DNA of 63,022 nt from a virus, in IMG/VR virus record IMGVR_UViG_3300047469_000409, positions 1-63,022 of that record, one strand, 5' to 3'. This document shows positions 1 through 8,030 of this stretch, one piece after another. Under the pieces are notes generated by a model, which was not told the origin of the DNA, did no database searches, and saw only the letters and a program-made list of their open reading frames with translations. Each line of letters begins with the position of its first letter. The first letter of the stretch is position 1. Made by a program: the position numbers and the translations under genes.

Positions 1-1134
1 ATGGGCTCTATCTCGATTCGCAAGCGTAAAGACGGCTCGACGGCGTACCACGCGCAAGTCCGCATCATGCAGCAAGGCGTGACAGTTTATCAGGAAACCC
101 AGACCTTCGACCGCAAGACCGCGGCGCAGAACTGGGTGAAGAAAATTGAGACCGAGATGGCCGCACCAGGGGCTATCGCCAAGTCGAAGCGGGAAGGCGT
201 GACGGTCAAGGAAATGATCGATCGCTACCTGCTGGAATACGAAAAGCTGCGGCCCCTGGGTAAGACCAAGCGCGCAACACTGAAAGCTATCGGCGAAACA
301 TGGCTAGGTAAGCTGATGGACAAGGAGATCACCAGCCAGACGATCGTCGAGTACGCGAACGACCGGATGCAGAAAGATGGTATCCAGGCGCAGACGGTCG
401 GTAACGACCTCGCTCACTTCGGTGCGGTCCTGTCTGTGGCCCGTCCTGCATGGGGTTTCGACATTGACCCGATGGCAATGCCGGATGCCCGTCGAGTGCT
501 GCGCAAGATGGGCGCCGTCACTCGCAGCAAGGAGCGCAACCGTCGCCCGACTCTGGATGAGCTGGACGCTCTGCTGAAATACTTCGGTGAGATGCGCGAC
601 CGCCGCAAGCAGGAAATCGACATGGTGCGCGTGACGGCCTTCGCCTTGTTCTCGACTCGCCGCCAGGAAGAGATAACGCGGATACGCTGGGACGCCATGG
701 ACGAGGCACGCCAGTCAGTGCTGATCACCGACATGAAGAACCCCGGCCAGAAGTACGGCAATGACGTCTGGTGCCATGTACCGGATGAGGCGTGGCGCAT
801 ACTGAAGTCCATGCCCAAGATTGAAGATGAGGTGTTCCCGTACAACTCCCGGTCGGTGTCCGCCTCATTCACCCGGGCGTGTAACTTCCTTGAAATCGAC
901 GACCTGCACTTTCATGACCTGCGCCATGATGGTGTGAGCCGGTTGTTCGAAATGGGGTGGGATATCCCGAAAGTCGCCTCTGTATCTGGCCACCGGGATT
1001 GGAATTCGATGAGGCGCTACACGCACCTGAGAGGGAATGGCGACCCATACAAAGGTTGGCCATGGCTGGAAGAGATAATAGCGGGCCCCAAGATTGAGGC
1101 CCGGAAGCGTATCAAGAAACCCGGCGTAGCTTAG
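1..1134 (+). CDS. int: Tyrosine integrase of the prophage (dusA-type)
   Basis: Site-specific tyrosine recombinase that would insert and excise the phage. The 377-aa protein has an Arm-binding N-terminus (about 1-65), a core-binding domain (about 66-175) and a catalytic domain. Visible catalytic residues are Arg220 or Arg221 (in FSTRRQEEI), Lys246, His305 and Arg308 (HDLRH), His331 (SGHRDW) and the nucleophile Tyr340 (RRYTHL). It starts at the first base of the window, so its upstream att site is not visible. Its 3-prime end overlaps the convergent PrtN-family gene by 23 bp. The target is inferred to be dusA because the other prophage end abuts a dusA 5-prime fragment. A deleted relative of this gene lies at 59.6-60.2 kb. 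Family assignment is firm; target assignment is inference. Confidence 0.95.
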   Translation: MGSISIRKRKDGSTAYHAQVRIMQQGVTVYQETQTFDRKTAAQNWVKKIETEMAAPGAIAKSKREGVTVKEMIDRYLLEYEKLRPLGKTKRATLKAIGETWLGKLMDKEITSQTIVEYANDRMQKDGIQAQTVGNDLAHFGAVLSVARPAWGFDIDPMAMPDARRVLRKMGAVTRSKERNRRPTLDELDALLKYFGEMRDRRKQEIDMVRVTAFALFSTRRQEEITRIRWDAMDEARQSVLITDMKNPGQKYGNDVWCHVPDEAWRILKSMPKIEDEVFPYNSRSVSASFTRACNFLEIDDLHFHDLRHDGVSRLFEMGWDIPKVASVSGHRDWNSMRRYTHLRGNGDPYKGWPWLEEIIAGPKIEARKRIKKPGVA

Positions 1135-1396
1135 CTCGGCCCATCAGCTTTTCATGCTCGGTGCGCGCCTGCCCGTGTTGAGCGTCGAGGTAGGCTGCCA
1201 GGTCATTAAGGTGAACGCCTCGGGCCGCCTTTTGGCTACTCTCCATGCGGACAAGAGGAAGGTCAATTTCACCCGCGGCGACCTTCATCTTCATTTTCTC
1301 CGGCGTGAGGTGGCTGAAGTAATCGGCGCATACCCGCTCAAGCGGGATGATGGCCTGGCCGCTGTACTGCGCCATCAGTAGAAACGCTGTGTTCAT
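1112..1396 (-). CDS. PrtN-family (pyocin activator) small regulator, possible excisionase
   Basis: A 94-aa protein matching the PrtN family over its whole length: N-terminal MNTAFLLMAQY, then HLTPEKMKMKVAAGEI, then the SQKAARGVHLNDLAAYLDA block. PrtN of P. aeruginosa activates pyocin genes. Phage-borne relatives sitting next to integrases are small DNA-binding proteins and could act as directionality factors. Here the gene is convergent with int and overlaps it by 23 bp. The same int/PrtN arrangement recurs in the decayed element at 59.6-61.4 kb, which supports a functional link with the integrase. Family is seen in the sequence; an excisionase role is inference. Confidence 0.8.
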   Translation of the reverse strand: MNTAFLLMAQYSGQAIIPLERVCADYFSHLTPEKMKMKVAAGEIDLPLVRMESSQKAARGVHLNDLAAYLDAQHGQARTEHEKLMGRAKLRRVS

Positions 1397-1431
1397 TTAC
1401 TGCTCCGGGCCGCGTTGGGCGGCGGAAGGGG

Positions 1432-1869
1432 TTATTCAGATGGTGGTGGCAAAAGTTTCTGTGCGGCCTCGACCATTCGGCGACCGTCGGGCAGCAACAT
1501 GTGAGGCATGAACACCTCTTCGAATGTCATCAGCGAGCACTCGACGGCAGTTACCTGGGCTTTCACCCAGTCGCGGAGCAGTGAGCAGACGGCAATCTGT
1601 GCAATTTCAGATGCCTTCCGCTTGTGCTGCTCCAACGTTGAGCGCATGCGGCTTGTATGCGGGTGCTCGCGCAACCAGGCCGTGGCATATCCACCCCAGT
1701 GGCCGGGTAGCTGAACTGTCCGGCCGCGATGCTCGAACTGCACCAGCGTTACCTGCTCCTTGGCCTTGTGCATGATTCCGTAGTTGTCGCATCCGAACCG
1801 GCCGAGGATCTTCTGAATTTCAGCAAAGGCTTTGTCGCCGCTGGTGGCGTTCTCGTAGGGTAGGGGCAT
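1432..1869 (-). CDS. Hypothetical protein, left early operon
   Basis: A 145-aa protein that I do not recognise. ATG at 1869 is chosen because a GAGG Shine-Dalgarno lies 8-9 nt upstream; a longer reading would add eight residues without a ribosome site. The middle part (QFEHRGRTVQLP...GWATAWL-like) suggests a compact globular fold, and the C-terminal half is helical with a proline-rich end (LLPPPSE). It is the second-last gene of the leftward operon, 54 bp after the preceding gene. No transmembrane segment or metal motif is visible. Confidence 0.6.
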   Translation of the reverse strand: MPLPYENATSGDKAFAEIQKILGRFGCDNYGIMHKAKEQVTLVQFEHRGRTVQLPGHWGGYATAWLREHPHTSRMRSTLEQHKRKASEIAQIAVCSLLRDWVKAQVTAVECSLMTFEEVFMPHMLLPDGRRMVEAAQKLLPPPSE

Positions 1870-1923
1870 TGCTTTGCCTCGCCCGCCGATCACCGGCAGG
1901 CTGTATATAGAAGAAGGGAAGGG

Positions 1924-2535
1924 TTAGGCGATTGTCTTGGCGATGGTCGATTCGAATCGGGACGCCAGCGCCGCGTTGACTTCAGCCTTTGCGGTGCTCT
2001 CATCCGTCCCTTTGGCTCGGTGCAATTCCTCGTACCGGCGCAGAGTGGTGGCGGCTGCCTGAAGGTCTGTCAGCAGTACATCGCGCTGAGCTTCGAGCTT
2101 TGTGGCGTGTTCGCGCACATTCTCGGCATCATCCATCCACTCTTGAGCCATGATTTCGAAGTGCTCGGCAGGCTGCCATGGGGACGGGATTACGTTTGTC
2201 ACCCAGTCACTCCACATTTCGACGCTTTCGCCGCGAGCTATCCGCTCGGCCTTCATCTGGTCACCAAGTGCGCGAAGTTTCTGAGCCTGTTGCCCGGCGT
2301 CTTCCTTACTCATGCACGGGTATTCCTCGCCTGGGCCAACGCTATGTATTGCCCAGAGCTGGATAGCTTGCTCGGCAAGTAGCCCGCGCAGCTCTAGAAG
2401 GTTGCTGGCGCTTGCTCCGATCTGCTCCATTGCCGCGAGCCCTTGCTCGGCCAAGGCACGAGGCATCGTCACGACCTCAACGGCAGGCTGTGAAGGTGCG
2501 GTCATTGCTTCAATCATTTGCTCGATATTGGACAT
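1924..2535 (-). CDS. Hypothetical helical protein, left early operon
   Basis: A 203-aa protein, predominantly helical and rich in Glu, Ala and Gln, with a likely coiled-coil stretch near the C-terminus (about 130-180, ENVREHATKLEAQRDVLL region). ATG at 2535 is preferred over a start 13 codons upstream because GAGGT sits 11 nt before it. No family recognised. It belongs to the leftward early operon between two other hypotheticals. Confidence 0.6.
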   Translation of the reverse strand: MSNIEQMIEAMTAPSQPAVEVVTMPRALAEQGLAAMEQIGASASNLLELRGLLAEQAIQLWAIHSVGPGEEYPCMSKEDAGQQAQKLRALGDQMKAERIARGESVEMWSDWVTNVIPSPWQPAEHFEIMAQEWMDDAENVREHATKLEAQRDVLLTDLQAAATTLRRYEELHRAKGTDESTAKAEVNAALASRFESTIAKTIA

Positions 2536-2603
2536 AGGAATACCTCGCCACGCCGCATTCACGGCTGACTTCAATTAATGGATTAGGCCAGAAAGGCCAG
2601 GGC

Positions 2604-2828
2604 TTACGGGTTTCGCGAAGGGGTTACTGGATTCGCTGGATATCCGTCACGAATGCGCTCGGCTACTGCCTCAAGCTTTTCAGCCATGTAGTACATGTCG
2701 TTGTTGTCGCGGCGGGAAACTACTCGGCAGCGGTGCACGTTGCGGCCGGACAGGATCTTCACGGCCAGCAGGATCGCCCACGCCTCAAAGCGTCGGCGGA
2801 TAGGTCCATCTCTCGGAATCAGGTGCAT
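2604..2828 (-). CDS. Small hypothetical protein
   Basis: A 74-aa basic protein (MHLIPRDGPIRRRFEAW start) of unknown function. Its start overlaps the end of the 47-aa gene to its right by 10 bp, so the two are probably translationally coupled. No recognisable motif. Confidence 0.5.
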   Translation of the reverse strand: MHLIPRDGPIRRRFEAWAILLAVKILSGRNVHRCRVVSRRDNNDMYYMAEKLEAVAERIRDGYPANPVTPSRNP

Positions 2829-2962
2829 TGCTTTATCCTCTCAGCACTCGGCGCAGGCATGTACATGCCATTGCAGCGCCATACACCCCATTGATCGACT
2901 GTGCATTCAGTCCAGCGGGGAGGGTTGCCGTATTGGGCTGGGAAGTGGACGAGGTGGGTCAT
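2819..2962 (-). CDS. 47-aa hypothetical protein in ATGA-coupled chain
   Basis: A short gene read directly from the minus strand. It encodes 47 residues beginning MTHLVHFPAQYGNPPRW and has several Trp and Cys residues. Its ATG overlaps the stop of the preceding gene as ATGA, and its stop lies inside the start of the following gene. This coupling on both sides is the main reason to call it real. No function recognised. Confidence 0.5.
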   Translation of the reverse strand: MTHLVHFPAQYGNPPRWTECTVDQWGVWRCNGMYMPAPSAERIKQCT

Positions 2963-3621
2963 GGTTGGCGGTCAGGGCATGAGCCCGCCACGGGCCGCCC
3001 ATAAATCATCTCAGCCCAACCCCATTGCGCCTCACCCTGAACCGACTTCTCAAACCGTCCTTTCGGGATACGCCCAGCCTCAGTCGTTTCCGGCTTGCTC
3101 TCGTAGAACACCCAGAAGCCGTTAGGGTCGAGGCCGACGAATTGCGCCCAGGCGGGCCAGGTTGATGGGGCGGAGTGGGGTAACTTGGTGGGCTCCTGCT
3201 GGGCCTCAAGCTCTGCAAGACGACAGCGCAGATACGTGATTAGGTGCTCTGCTTCCAGCGCTTCACCCTCAAGCGCCATGGTGTTGGTTCGGAGCTCTTC
3301 GATCTCATCCTGTAGCGCGGCGAATGCCTTTCCTTCGTACAGAGGAGCGCAAAATCGAGTGTCAGGCTTGAACTTACAGCCAATGCGCCCAGTGCCACCA
3401 TCTTCCCTCATGGCTTCTGCGATACCGATCATTCCATAGGTCGTGAAGCAGAACGGCTTCCCGCCAACCGCTGGCGTCTGCTCGGCAGAAAGAAGCTTCC
3501 ACAGCTCAGTTGTCAGTGAAGTTTCAGGGCAATAACTGGTTGAAAGCGCCATTTGCAGGCGCTCCAGCAATTCACGCTCAACCAGCACCGTCGCGCCGGG
3601 GGTTTTGGTTTGGTCGTTCAT
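2959..3621 (-). CDS. Hypothetical protein, left early operon
   Basis: A 220-aa protein with a central coiled-coil-like stretch (about 100-150, LQDEIEELRTNTMALEGEA) and a C-terminal aromatic segment (GFWVFYESKP). ATG at 3621 is chosen because it overlaps the stop of the upstream gene as ATGA; an in-frame start five codons earlier lies inside that gene. Phage proteins of this type, with a short conserved head and a variable coiled coil, are common in early operons. No function assigned. Confidence 0.6.
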   Translation of the reverse strand: MNDQTKTPGATVLVERELLERLQMALSTSYCPETSLTTELWKLLSAEQTPAVGGKPFCFTTYGMIGIAEAMREDGGTGRIGCKFKPDTRFCAPLYEGKAFAALQDEIEELRTNTMALEGEALEAEHLITYLRCRLAELEAQQEPTKLPHSAPSTWPAWAQFVGLDPNGFWVFYESKPETTEAGRIPKGRFEKSVQGEAQWGWAEMIYGRPVAGSCPDRQP

Positions 3622-3962
3622 GATCTTGCCTCGCATTCGGCGGCCAGCCTGAGAAGATTCCGCGTGGTGGACTTAAACTGCTGGGTATTCGGGTAGTGGG
3701 CAAGGGGGTGTTCGTGAGGGTATTCCTCAAAATCGCCGTGCCACGGCCAATTGGTTTTCCAGTCAGCCCAGAGCGTGTAAGCGTCTTGCCCTTCACCCCA
3801 GTAATCCGTGCCACCCCCAACACTCCAGACGTGACTGACGCGGGACCGTTGCTCGTATGCCAGATCGCTTGGCTCGTCCTTATCAACCCAGACACCACGA
3901 AACAAAGAAGGAGCAGTGAGCGCGAGCCGCTTGCTTAGCTTCTTCTCTATGCGTGCCTTCAT
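3618..3962 (-). CDS. Hypothetical protein, left early operon
   Basis: A 114-aa protein starting MKARIEKKLSKRLALTAPSL, with a Trp/Tyr/His-rich second half (WPWHGDFEEYPHEHPLAHYP). Its start at 3962 forms an ATGA overlap with the gene to its right, and its stop overlaps the next start in the same way. Unrecognised family. Confidence 0.6.
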   Translation of the reverse strand: MKARIEKKLSKRLALTAPSLFRGVWVDKDEPSDLAYEQRSRVSHVWSVGGGTDYWGEGQDAYTLWADWKTNWPWHGDFEEYPHEHPLAHYPNTQQFKSTTRNLLRLAAECEARS

Positions 3963-4483
3963 GACCCAGCCCCCTGTTCGTCTGTGGCTGTCGAGAGTCG
4001 TGCCGCCCTGATCTTCGCTGACTCGCATTCGGTCACGCATACGCCCACAACAAATGAGCAGTTTCCGCAGTCAACCTTTGTGGCTGGCGCGGACTGGGCG
4101 AGAACAGCCATTGCCCTGATGTACTCCGGGTTGTCGTTCATCATCTTCTCCACGCTGTCGCAATCCCCGCCAAGCCGGGTGATTCGCTCATATCCAGCTT
4201 CGAGAGCGCAGACGTAGTTTGTGGTCATGGACGAAAGCGAGCCGGTTAACGCAGTATTCCGCGCCTCGCTGGCATTGAGCAGTACGACAGCCTGTAGCAA
4301 CTCGACCGCAAGAGAATCACGATCTTTTGCCACCTCATCCCGCTCATTCGATACATCTGCCAGTTGCTGGCGCAGGGCTGCCTCGGCCTGGCACTCGCCG
4401 CAAATCTTGGGACCGCCACACTTGGCGACCACTCCGTCAGCCCTTGGCGTGACCCAGCCGTGACCAACATTCAATAAACTCAT
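3959..4483 (-). CDS. Cys-rich hypothetical protein with possible zinc site
   Basis: A 174-aa protein. ATG at 4483 is supported by a perfect AGGAGG six nt upstream; the frame stays open far into the neighbouring methyltransferase gene, but that extension is a shadow. An N-terminal CGGPKICGEC cluster and a C-terminal DCGNCSFVVGVCVTEC cluster look like metal-binding knuckles that flank a helical coiled-coil centre. The start overlaps the stop of the 59-aa gene as ATGA. Function unknown. Confidence 0.6.
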   Translation of the reverse strand: MSLLNVGHGWVTPRADGVVAKCGGPKICGECQAEAALRQQLADVSNERDEVAKDRDSLAVELLQAVVLLNASEARNTALTGSLSSMTTNYVCALEAGYERITRLGGDCDSVEKMMNDNPEYIRAMAVLAQSAPATKVDCGNCSFVVGVCVTECESAKIRAARLSTATDEQGAGS

Positions 4484-4659
4484 GCAACCTCCTGCGGGTA
4501 AGTGTGTACACCCTTGGCACCTTGAAGCGCATCGACGCCAGCTTGGTGAATAGCGCGTGCGAGCAGTAGAGCGTCTTCCGGCGTTACGCTCGGTGGTAGG
4601 CTCTCGAAGACGATCAGGTTGTGTTCGGGGGCGTGGGTGACGGTCAGAGGCTTGAGCAT
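4480..4659 (-). CDS. 59-aa hypothetical protein between dcm and the Cys-rich gene
   Basis: A short gene of 59 residues beginning MLKPLTVTHAPEHNLIVFES. Its start overlaps the stop of the methyltransferase gene (TAATG) and its stop overlaps the next start (ATGA). It fills the only gap between those genes exactly, so I take it as real. No motif recognised. Confidence 0.5.
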   Translation of the reverse strand: MLKPLTVTHAPEHNLIVFESLPPSVTPEDALLLARAIHQAGVDALQGAKGVHTYPQEVA

Positions 4660-5582
4660 TACGCGGCCTCCCGCACTGCTTCGAGGATTCGTTGACCTGC
4701 CAGAGGCGGAACGGCATTGCCAGCCATATGCATCGTGAGACGGTGATTCGCGGGGCGTTTTGTGTCGGCGGGGAACGACATGGCAGCCAGCGCTTCGTTG
4801 GCCGATAGCATTCGCATCTCATCGCCGCGTACCAGGGCCCATCGATCCAGGGTGGTAATGGTGCCGATAGGGCGATCCAGGCAGCGGCCGGTGAGGCCTG
4901 ACCCAGACCCGTAGTAGGGCATGATGAACCGCTCACCGAAGCGCTCGCGGCCGTTCTTCACGCGGGTCAACGTTGACTCGGCCCGGCCAGGCTTCACAAT
5001 CTGACTCCACTTGCCGGAATCAAAGTCGATAAACGATGACGCAGGGACGTGCTGGCGCTGGTGCAGTTGCAGGTTTAGCGGAGCTTTGCTGCGGGTGCAG
5101 ACCAGGAACAGGCGTACTCGATGCTGCGGCACGCCCAGGTCAGCACAGTCAACGACATGCGGGGCGATCATGTAGCCCAGGGCGGCCATGGCCAGCGACC
5201 AGGCCGGGTACAAAGTCCACGCGCTGAACTCCTCGACATTCTCAACCAGAACCACTTCGGGACGATGGTATTCGGCGGCAGCCACGACTGCCCAGGCGGT
5301 TGACCGGGATTCATCGTGCTGGGCATTGCCTGAGGATTTGCCACGGGCCTTCGAGTGCCCCTGGCAGCATGGCGAGGCCAGCATAATGTCGTGTGCGGGC
5401 ACCTTCGACCAATCGGCTTGGTGCAGGTCCTGGCAAATGTGAGTCGCACCAGGGTGATTGGCGCTGTGCCATTCGACGGCGACCGGCCAGTGATTCGCGG
5501 CCCAGAGAACGTCCACGCCCGCATTGCGGGCACCAGTGGACCATCCGCCGAGACCGGCGAACAAATCGATTGCAGTAGGCAT
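4659..5582 (-). CDS. DNA cytosine-5 methyltransferase
   Basis: Transfers a methyl group from S-adenosylmethionine to C5 of cytosine in DNA; in a phage this usually protects against host restriction or marks the genome. The 307-aa protein shows the family order: motif I DLFAGLGG (6-13), motif IV SPCCQGHS with the catalytic Cys73, motif VI ENVEEF (114-119), motif VIII QHRVRLF (153-159) and motif X GNAVPP (288-293). The Cys before Gln74 replaces the first proline-type residue of the usual PCQ, as in other short phage enzymes. No restriction gene is adjacent, so it is an orphan. It is followed by a 59-aa gene with a TAATG overlap. Confidence 0.92.
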   Translation of the reverse strand: MPTAIDLFAGLGGWSTGARNAGVDVLWAANHWPVAVEWHSANHPGATHICQDLHQADWSKVPAHDIMLASPCCQGHSKARGKSSGNAQHDESRSTAWAVVAAAEYHRPEVVLVENVEEFSAWTLYPAWSLAMAALGYMIAPHVVDCADLGVPQHRVRLFLVCTRSKAPLNLQLHQRQHVPASSFIDFDSGKWSQIVKPGRAESTLTRVKNGRERFGERFIMPYYGSGSGLTGRCLDRPIGTITTLDRWALVRGDEMRMLSANEALAAMSFPADTKRPANHRLTMHMAGNAVPPLAGQRILEAVREAA

Positions 5583-5643
5583 GAGTTACCTCGCCGGTGT
5601 GGCGTGATTCGTTGAAGTGGGGGAGGGTGGGATTGTCGGGGTA

Positions 5644-6414
5644 TTAGCCACCGCAGTAGCCTGAATCGCACTGCGCGGTGAGCAGCTGCATCTGATCGCG
5701 CTGCCTGGGGGCCTCTGCCCACTTGATAACGGCTCTGATGCCGACGGCGCCTTTGCGCCTGCTGGATCTGAACATCACCCTCGGCTTCCCCTTCTTCGTG
5801 AAGCCAAGGGCCTTTTCCGTGACATCAACCAGCGCGATTCTTTCGGCAGACAAAAGCCTCAGGTCGTCTATATTGGCGTTTATGCACGGATAGCACTCAA
5901 GTGACCGGTGAGGCAGAACCTCAAACCCGGATCGGGCGAGCAGGGCGTTTCTCATCTCATCGGTATGCCGCACTAAGGGCTGCCAAAGCTCTCGGCCGCC
6001 GTGACGCTCCGACTCAAGGATGTGCTCTGGCGCATCGGACCGGTGCGCGCTCTCGCTACGCCGGACACCAGTGAGCGCGGTAGCCTCTTTCTCGGGATCG
6101 TGCTCGTTCAGCCATTTGAGTGCTGGCACGACCTTCAACTCGCCGGTGCAGAACTGGCCTTGGCCGCCAGATCCAGGCCATCCCCGCTTGCGCATGACGA
6201 GTGAGACCATTCCTTCGGATTTGGTCTGGACCGTTTTGAATCCGTAACTCTGTGCCAATGCCTCACCTCGGGCGACCCTGGCCGGCCACTCCTCAGCAGA
6301 CCATCCCGTGTCGGAATAAAGGCAGGTCACGTCTTTCAGCTTATTTTCATGCGCCCATTGGATCAGGGCGATGGAGTCGTTCCCGTAACTGCAGAACAGG
6401 ACGTGCATGCGCAA
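5644..6414 (-). CDS. PAPS-reductase-like / adenine nucleotide alpha-hydrolase family protein
   Basis: A 256-aa protein with an N-terminal PP-loop-like element (SYGNDSIAL, 9-17), the signature of the ATP-pyrophosphatase fold used by PAPS reductases and related enzymes. It also carries Cys pairs in the middle (CYPCINAN) and at the very end (CDSGYCGG) that could bind a metal or Fe-S cluster. Phage copies are common in early regions; their substrate is not known. It lies 61 bp upstream of the methyltransferase in the same operon. ATG at 6414 has GGAG eight nt upstream. A role in DNA or tRNA modification is only a possibility. Confidence 0.8.
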   Translation of the reverse strand: MRMHVLFCSYGNDSIALIQWAHENKLKDVTCLYSDTGWSAEEWPARVARGEALAQSYGFKTVQTKSEGMVSLVMRKRGWPGSGGQGQFCTGELKVVPALKWLNEHDPEKEATALTGVRRSESAHRSDAPEHILESERHGGRELWQPLVRHTDEMRNALLARSGFEVLPHRSLECYPCINANIDDLRLLSAERIALVDVTEKALGFTKKGKPRVMFRSSRRKGAVGIRAVIKWAEAPRQRDQMQLLTAQCDSGYCGG

Positions 6415-6519
6415 TCTCCAGTCAGGCGCAGCCCTCCCGATACCGGATGAGGTGGCGCAGGTGAGTTAAGTGGGGTATTACGGGTGACCGGCATGGAGCC
6501 GGATCAAAGGAGCAAGAAA

Positions 6520-6939
6520 TTGAGCGCAGGAGAACGCAGTCTCATTGCACATGCCGCATTTCGCGAGAGCAGCGATAAGTTCGACCATTTAGTCCTAGCC
6601 ATCATCTTGGCCACGTGCGGGTTTATGGTTCAGACAATACCGTTCGGAGTCATCGGGGCGAATGTCCAGACTATGTTTCTGTATTCACTAATTCTGTTCG
6701 GGTGCGCCGGAATATGCGCCTTTAAGCGTGCCGAATGGGCGATTCAAGTTCACGCGAAAAACCATGCCATGCTTGATGCATATGAGAAGGGAAATCAGGA
6801 TGCGCACTCGGCTAGCAAGATCCAGCTACTGGCCTGTCAGGAGAGGACTTACAAATACTACAGAGCGAGGAATATCTTCATTTTTTCCGGGTTTATTTGC
6901 TTCATAGCGACAAAGGTTTTCGAACAGTATTTGAAATGA
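6520..6939 (+). CDS. Putative membrane protein against the left operon (moron candidate)
   Basis: The only rightward gene inside the 1.4-14 kb leftward operon. I choose TTG at 6520 because AAAGGAG sits eight nt before it; ATG codons further upstream (6493) lack a ribosome site. The 139-aa product has two hydrophobic segments near residues 25-75 (LVLAIILATCGFMVQT and FLYSLILFGCAGICAF) and a third near the C-terminus (IFIFSGFICFIATKVF), with a charged loop between. Independent orientation and a membrane product fit a lysogenic-conversion or superinfection-exclusion gene, but this is inference. It is convergent with the next gene, leaving 9 bp between stops. Confidence 0.65.
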   Translation: MSAGERSLIAHAAFRESSDKFDHLVLAIILATCGFMVQTIPFGVIGANVQTMFLYSLILFGCAGICAFKRAEWAIQVHAKNHAMLDAYEKGNQDAHSASKIQLLACQERTYKYYRARNIFIFSGFICFIATKVFEQYLK

Positions 6940-6948
6940 ATGAAGTCG

Positions 6949-7260
6949 TTATTCTTCCAGGCCGATCCGCAACGCTTCACGCTGATAGGCCAGCTCCAAT
7001 TTTCGCGCCACAACTGGCGATACCGTTATTTCGTGGCGCGGAACCTCAAGCAAGGGCAGGGACCTTTCAGGCCCTAATGCATGAAGATGGTGAATCATCA
7101 GCGTCAGCGCTTCACCTTGCTCCTCGATGCCTGCCCATTCCATCAGCTCAGCCAGGGCTTGCCGTGTACCGGGCCTGACCCGTAACCGTAATTCTTCTTC
7201 CTGCGCTGCCGATCGCTTCTGCGCGGTTCGCTCGTTCCGCTGTTGTGGACTCATCGCCAT
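6949..7260 (-). CDS. Small protein with ribbon-helix-helix-like segment
   Basis: A 103-aa protein. Residues about 22-62 (LRLRVRPGTRQALAELMEW then a turn and a second helix) have the strand-helix-helix pattern of Arc/MetJ-type DNA-binding proteins. AGGGG lies about 10 nt before ATG at 7260. It sits in the leftward operon just left of an 81-bp gap. The DNA-binding role is a guess from pattern only. Confidence 0.6.
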   Translation of the reverse strand: MAMSPQQRNERTAQKRSAAQEEELRLRVRPGTRQALAELMEWAGIEEQGEALTLMIHHLHALGPERSLPLLEVPRHEITVSPVVARKLELAYQREALRIGLEE

Positions 7261-7341
7261 AAACTGACCCCTTTAAGCCGCTGGGCGGCAGGTTTATATG
7301 CTGCTGGCGCAGGCCGTGCCGGACGCGAGATTTAATCCGCC

Positions 7342-7800
7342 TCATGCTGCTTTCACCTGGTGCCAGGCCCCGGCCGCGTAGAGCAGACTTGCCGCCTGCG
7401 ACTCTTCCAAGGATATCTCGGCCGGTATCGCGATCCAGCCCGACGCCACCAGATGGTTCTGATTGCAGCTGCCGCGCAACTCCAGATAGTAGTGTTCGAT
7501 CGCATCCGTCAGCCGCTCGACCTTGTAGATGCCCTCGGGCGATATCTCCACCGACTTGACGTACTCAGCGCCACGCTCATCGCGACACATGGCGCTGATG
7601 TAGATCGTCCAGCGGTAGGAAAACTCGAACAGCGCGTTGGCGATCGCCAGACTCCGGATCTGCTTGTGGCTTTTCCAGTTCACCATGATCTGCAAACCGC
7701 TTGGGTCGATGTTCACGACCGCGACGTGATTGGTGTTGAGCAGTGCGCGGCAACTGCGCTCGGCGCGTGCGAAACAGTTATTCGCTTTGCGCCTTTTCAT
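7342..7800 (-). CDS. Hypothetical protein, left early operon
   Basis: A 152-aa basic protein starting MKRRKANNCFARAER, with an alternating strand pattern in its middle part. The start overlaps the stop of the 77-aa gene as ATGA. I do not recognise it. Confidence 0.6.
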   Translation of the reverse strand: MKRRKANNCFARAERSCRALLNTNHVAVVNIDPSGLQIMVNWKSHKQIRSLAIANALFEFSYRWTIYISAMCRDERGAEYVKSVEISPEGIYKVERLTDAIEHYYLELRGSCNQNHLVASGWIAIPAEISLEESQAASLLYAAGAWHQVKAA

Positions 7801-8030
7801 AGCGAGTCCGCCATCTGCCGAAGTTTCTTACGACCAGCCGGCGAGATGTTCTTCGTCTTTCTGACGAGGACAGTTTCCGGGTCGATCCAGTCGCGGCGCA
7901 CTGGCGGGATTGGATGGTCTGGGACGCCTGGGCCTACTTTGACCTGTCCGCCAGATGCGAAGAAGGCGGCTTTAGCCGCCTCCAGTGGAGCCTGCCGCTC
8001 GTTGGCGGCGACAATGTAGTTGTCAGTCAT
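7797..8030 (-). CDS. 77-aa hypothetical protein downstream of exonuclease
   Basis: A 77-aa protein (MTDNYIVAANERQAPLEAAK start) with a basic C-terminus (RKTKNISPAGRKKLRQM) that could contact nucleic acid. ATGA overlaps join it to the exonuclease gene upstream and to the 152-aa gene downstream. No family recognised; a link with recombination is suggested only by position. Confidence 0.6.
   Translation of the reverse strand: MTDNYIVAANERQAPLEAAKAAFFASGGQVKVGPGVPDHPIPPVRRDWIDPETVLVRKTKNISPAGRKKLRQMADSL

Noticed and set aside
1902-1917. CTGTATATAGAAGAAG as a LexA box
   Set aside because: Only one half-site matches; the CAG arm is absent.
4484-4936. N-terminal extension of the Cys-rich gene into dcm
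   Set aside because: The perfect AGGAGG before ATG at 4483 and the overlap with the methyltransferase show it is a shadow.
7148-7345. 65-codon minus-strand frame with an ATGA overlap to the 152-aa gene
   Set aside because: More than half lies over the ribbon-helix-helix-like gene, which has its own ribosome site; composition is not protein-like.
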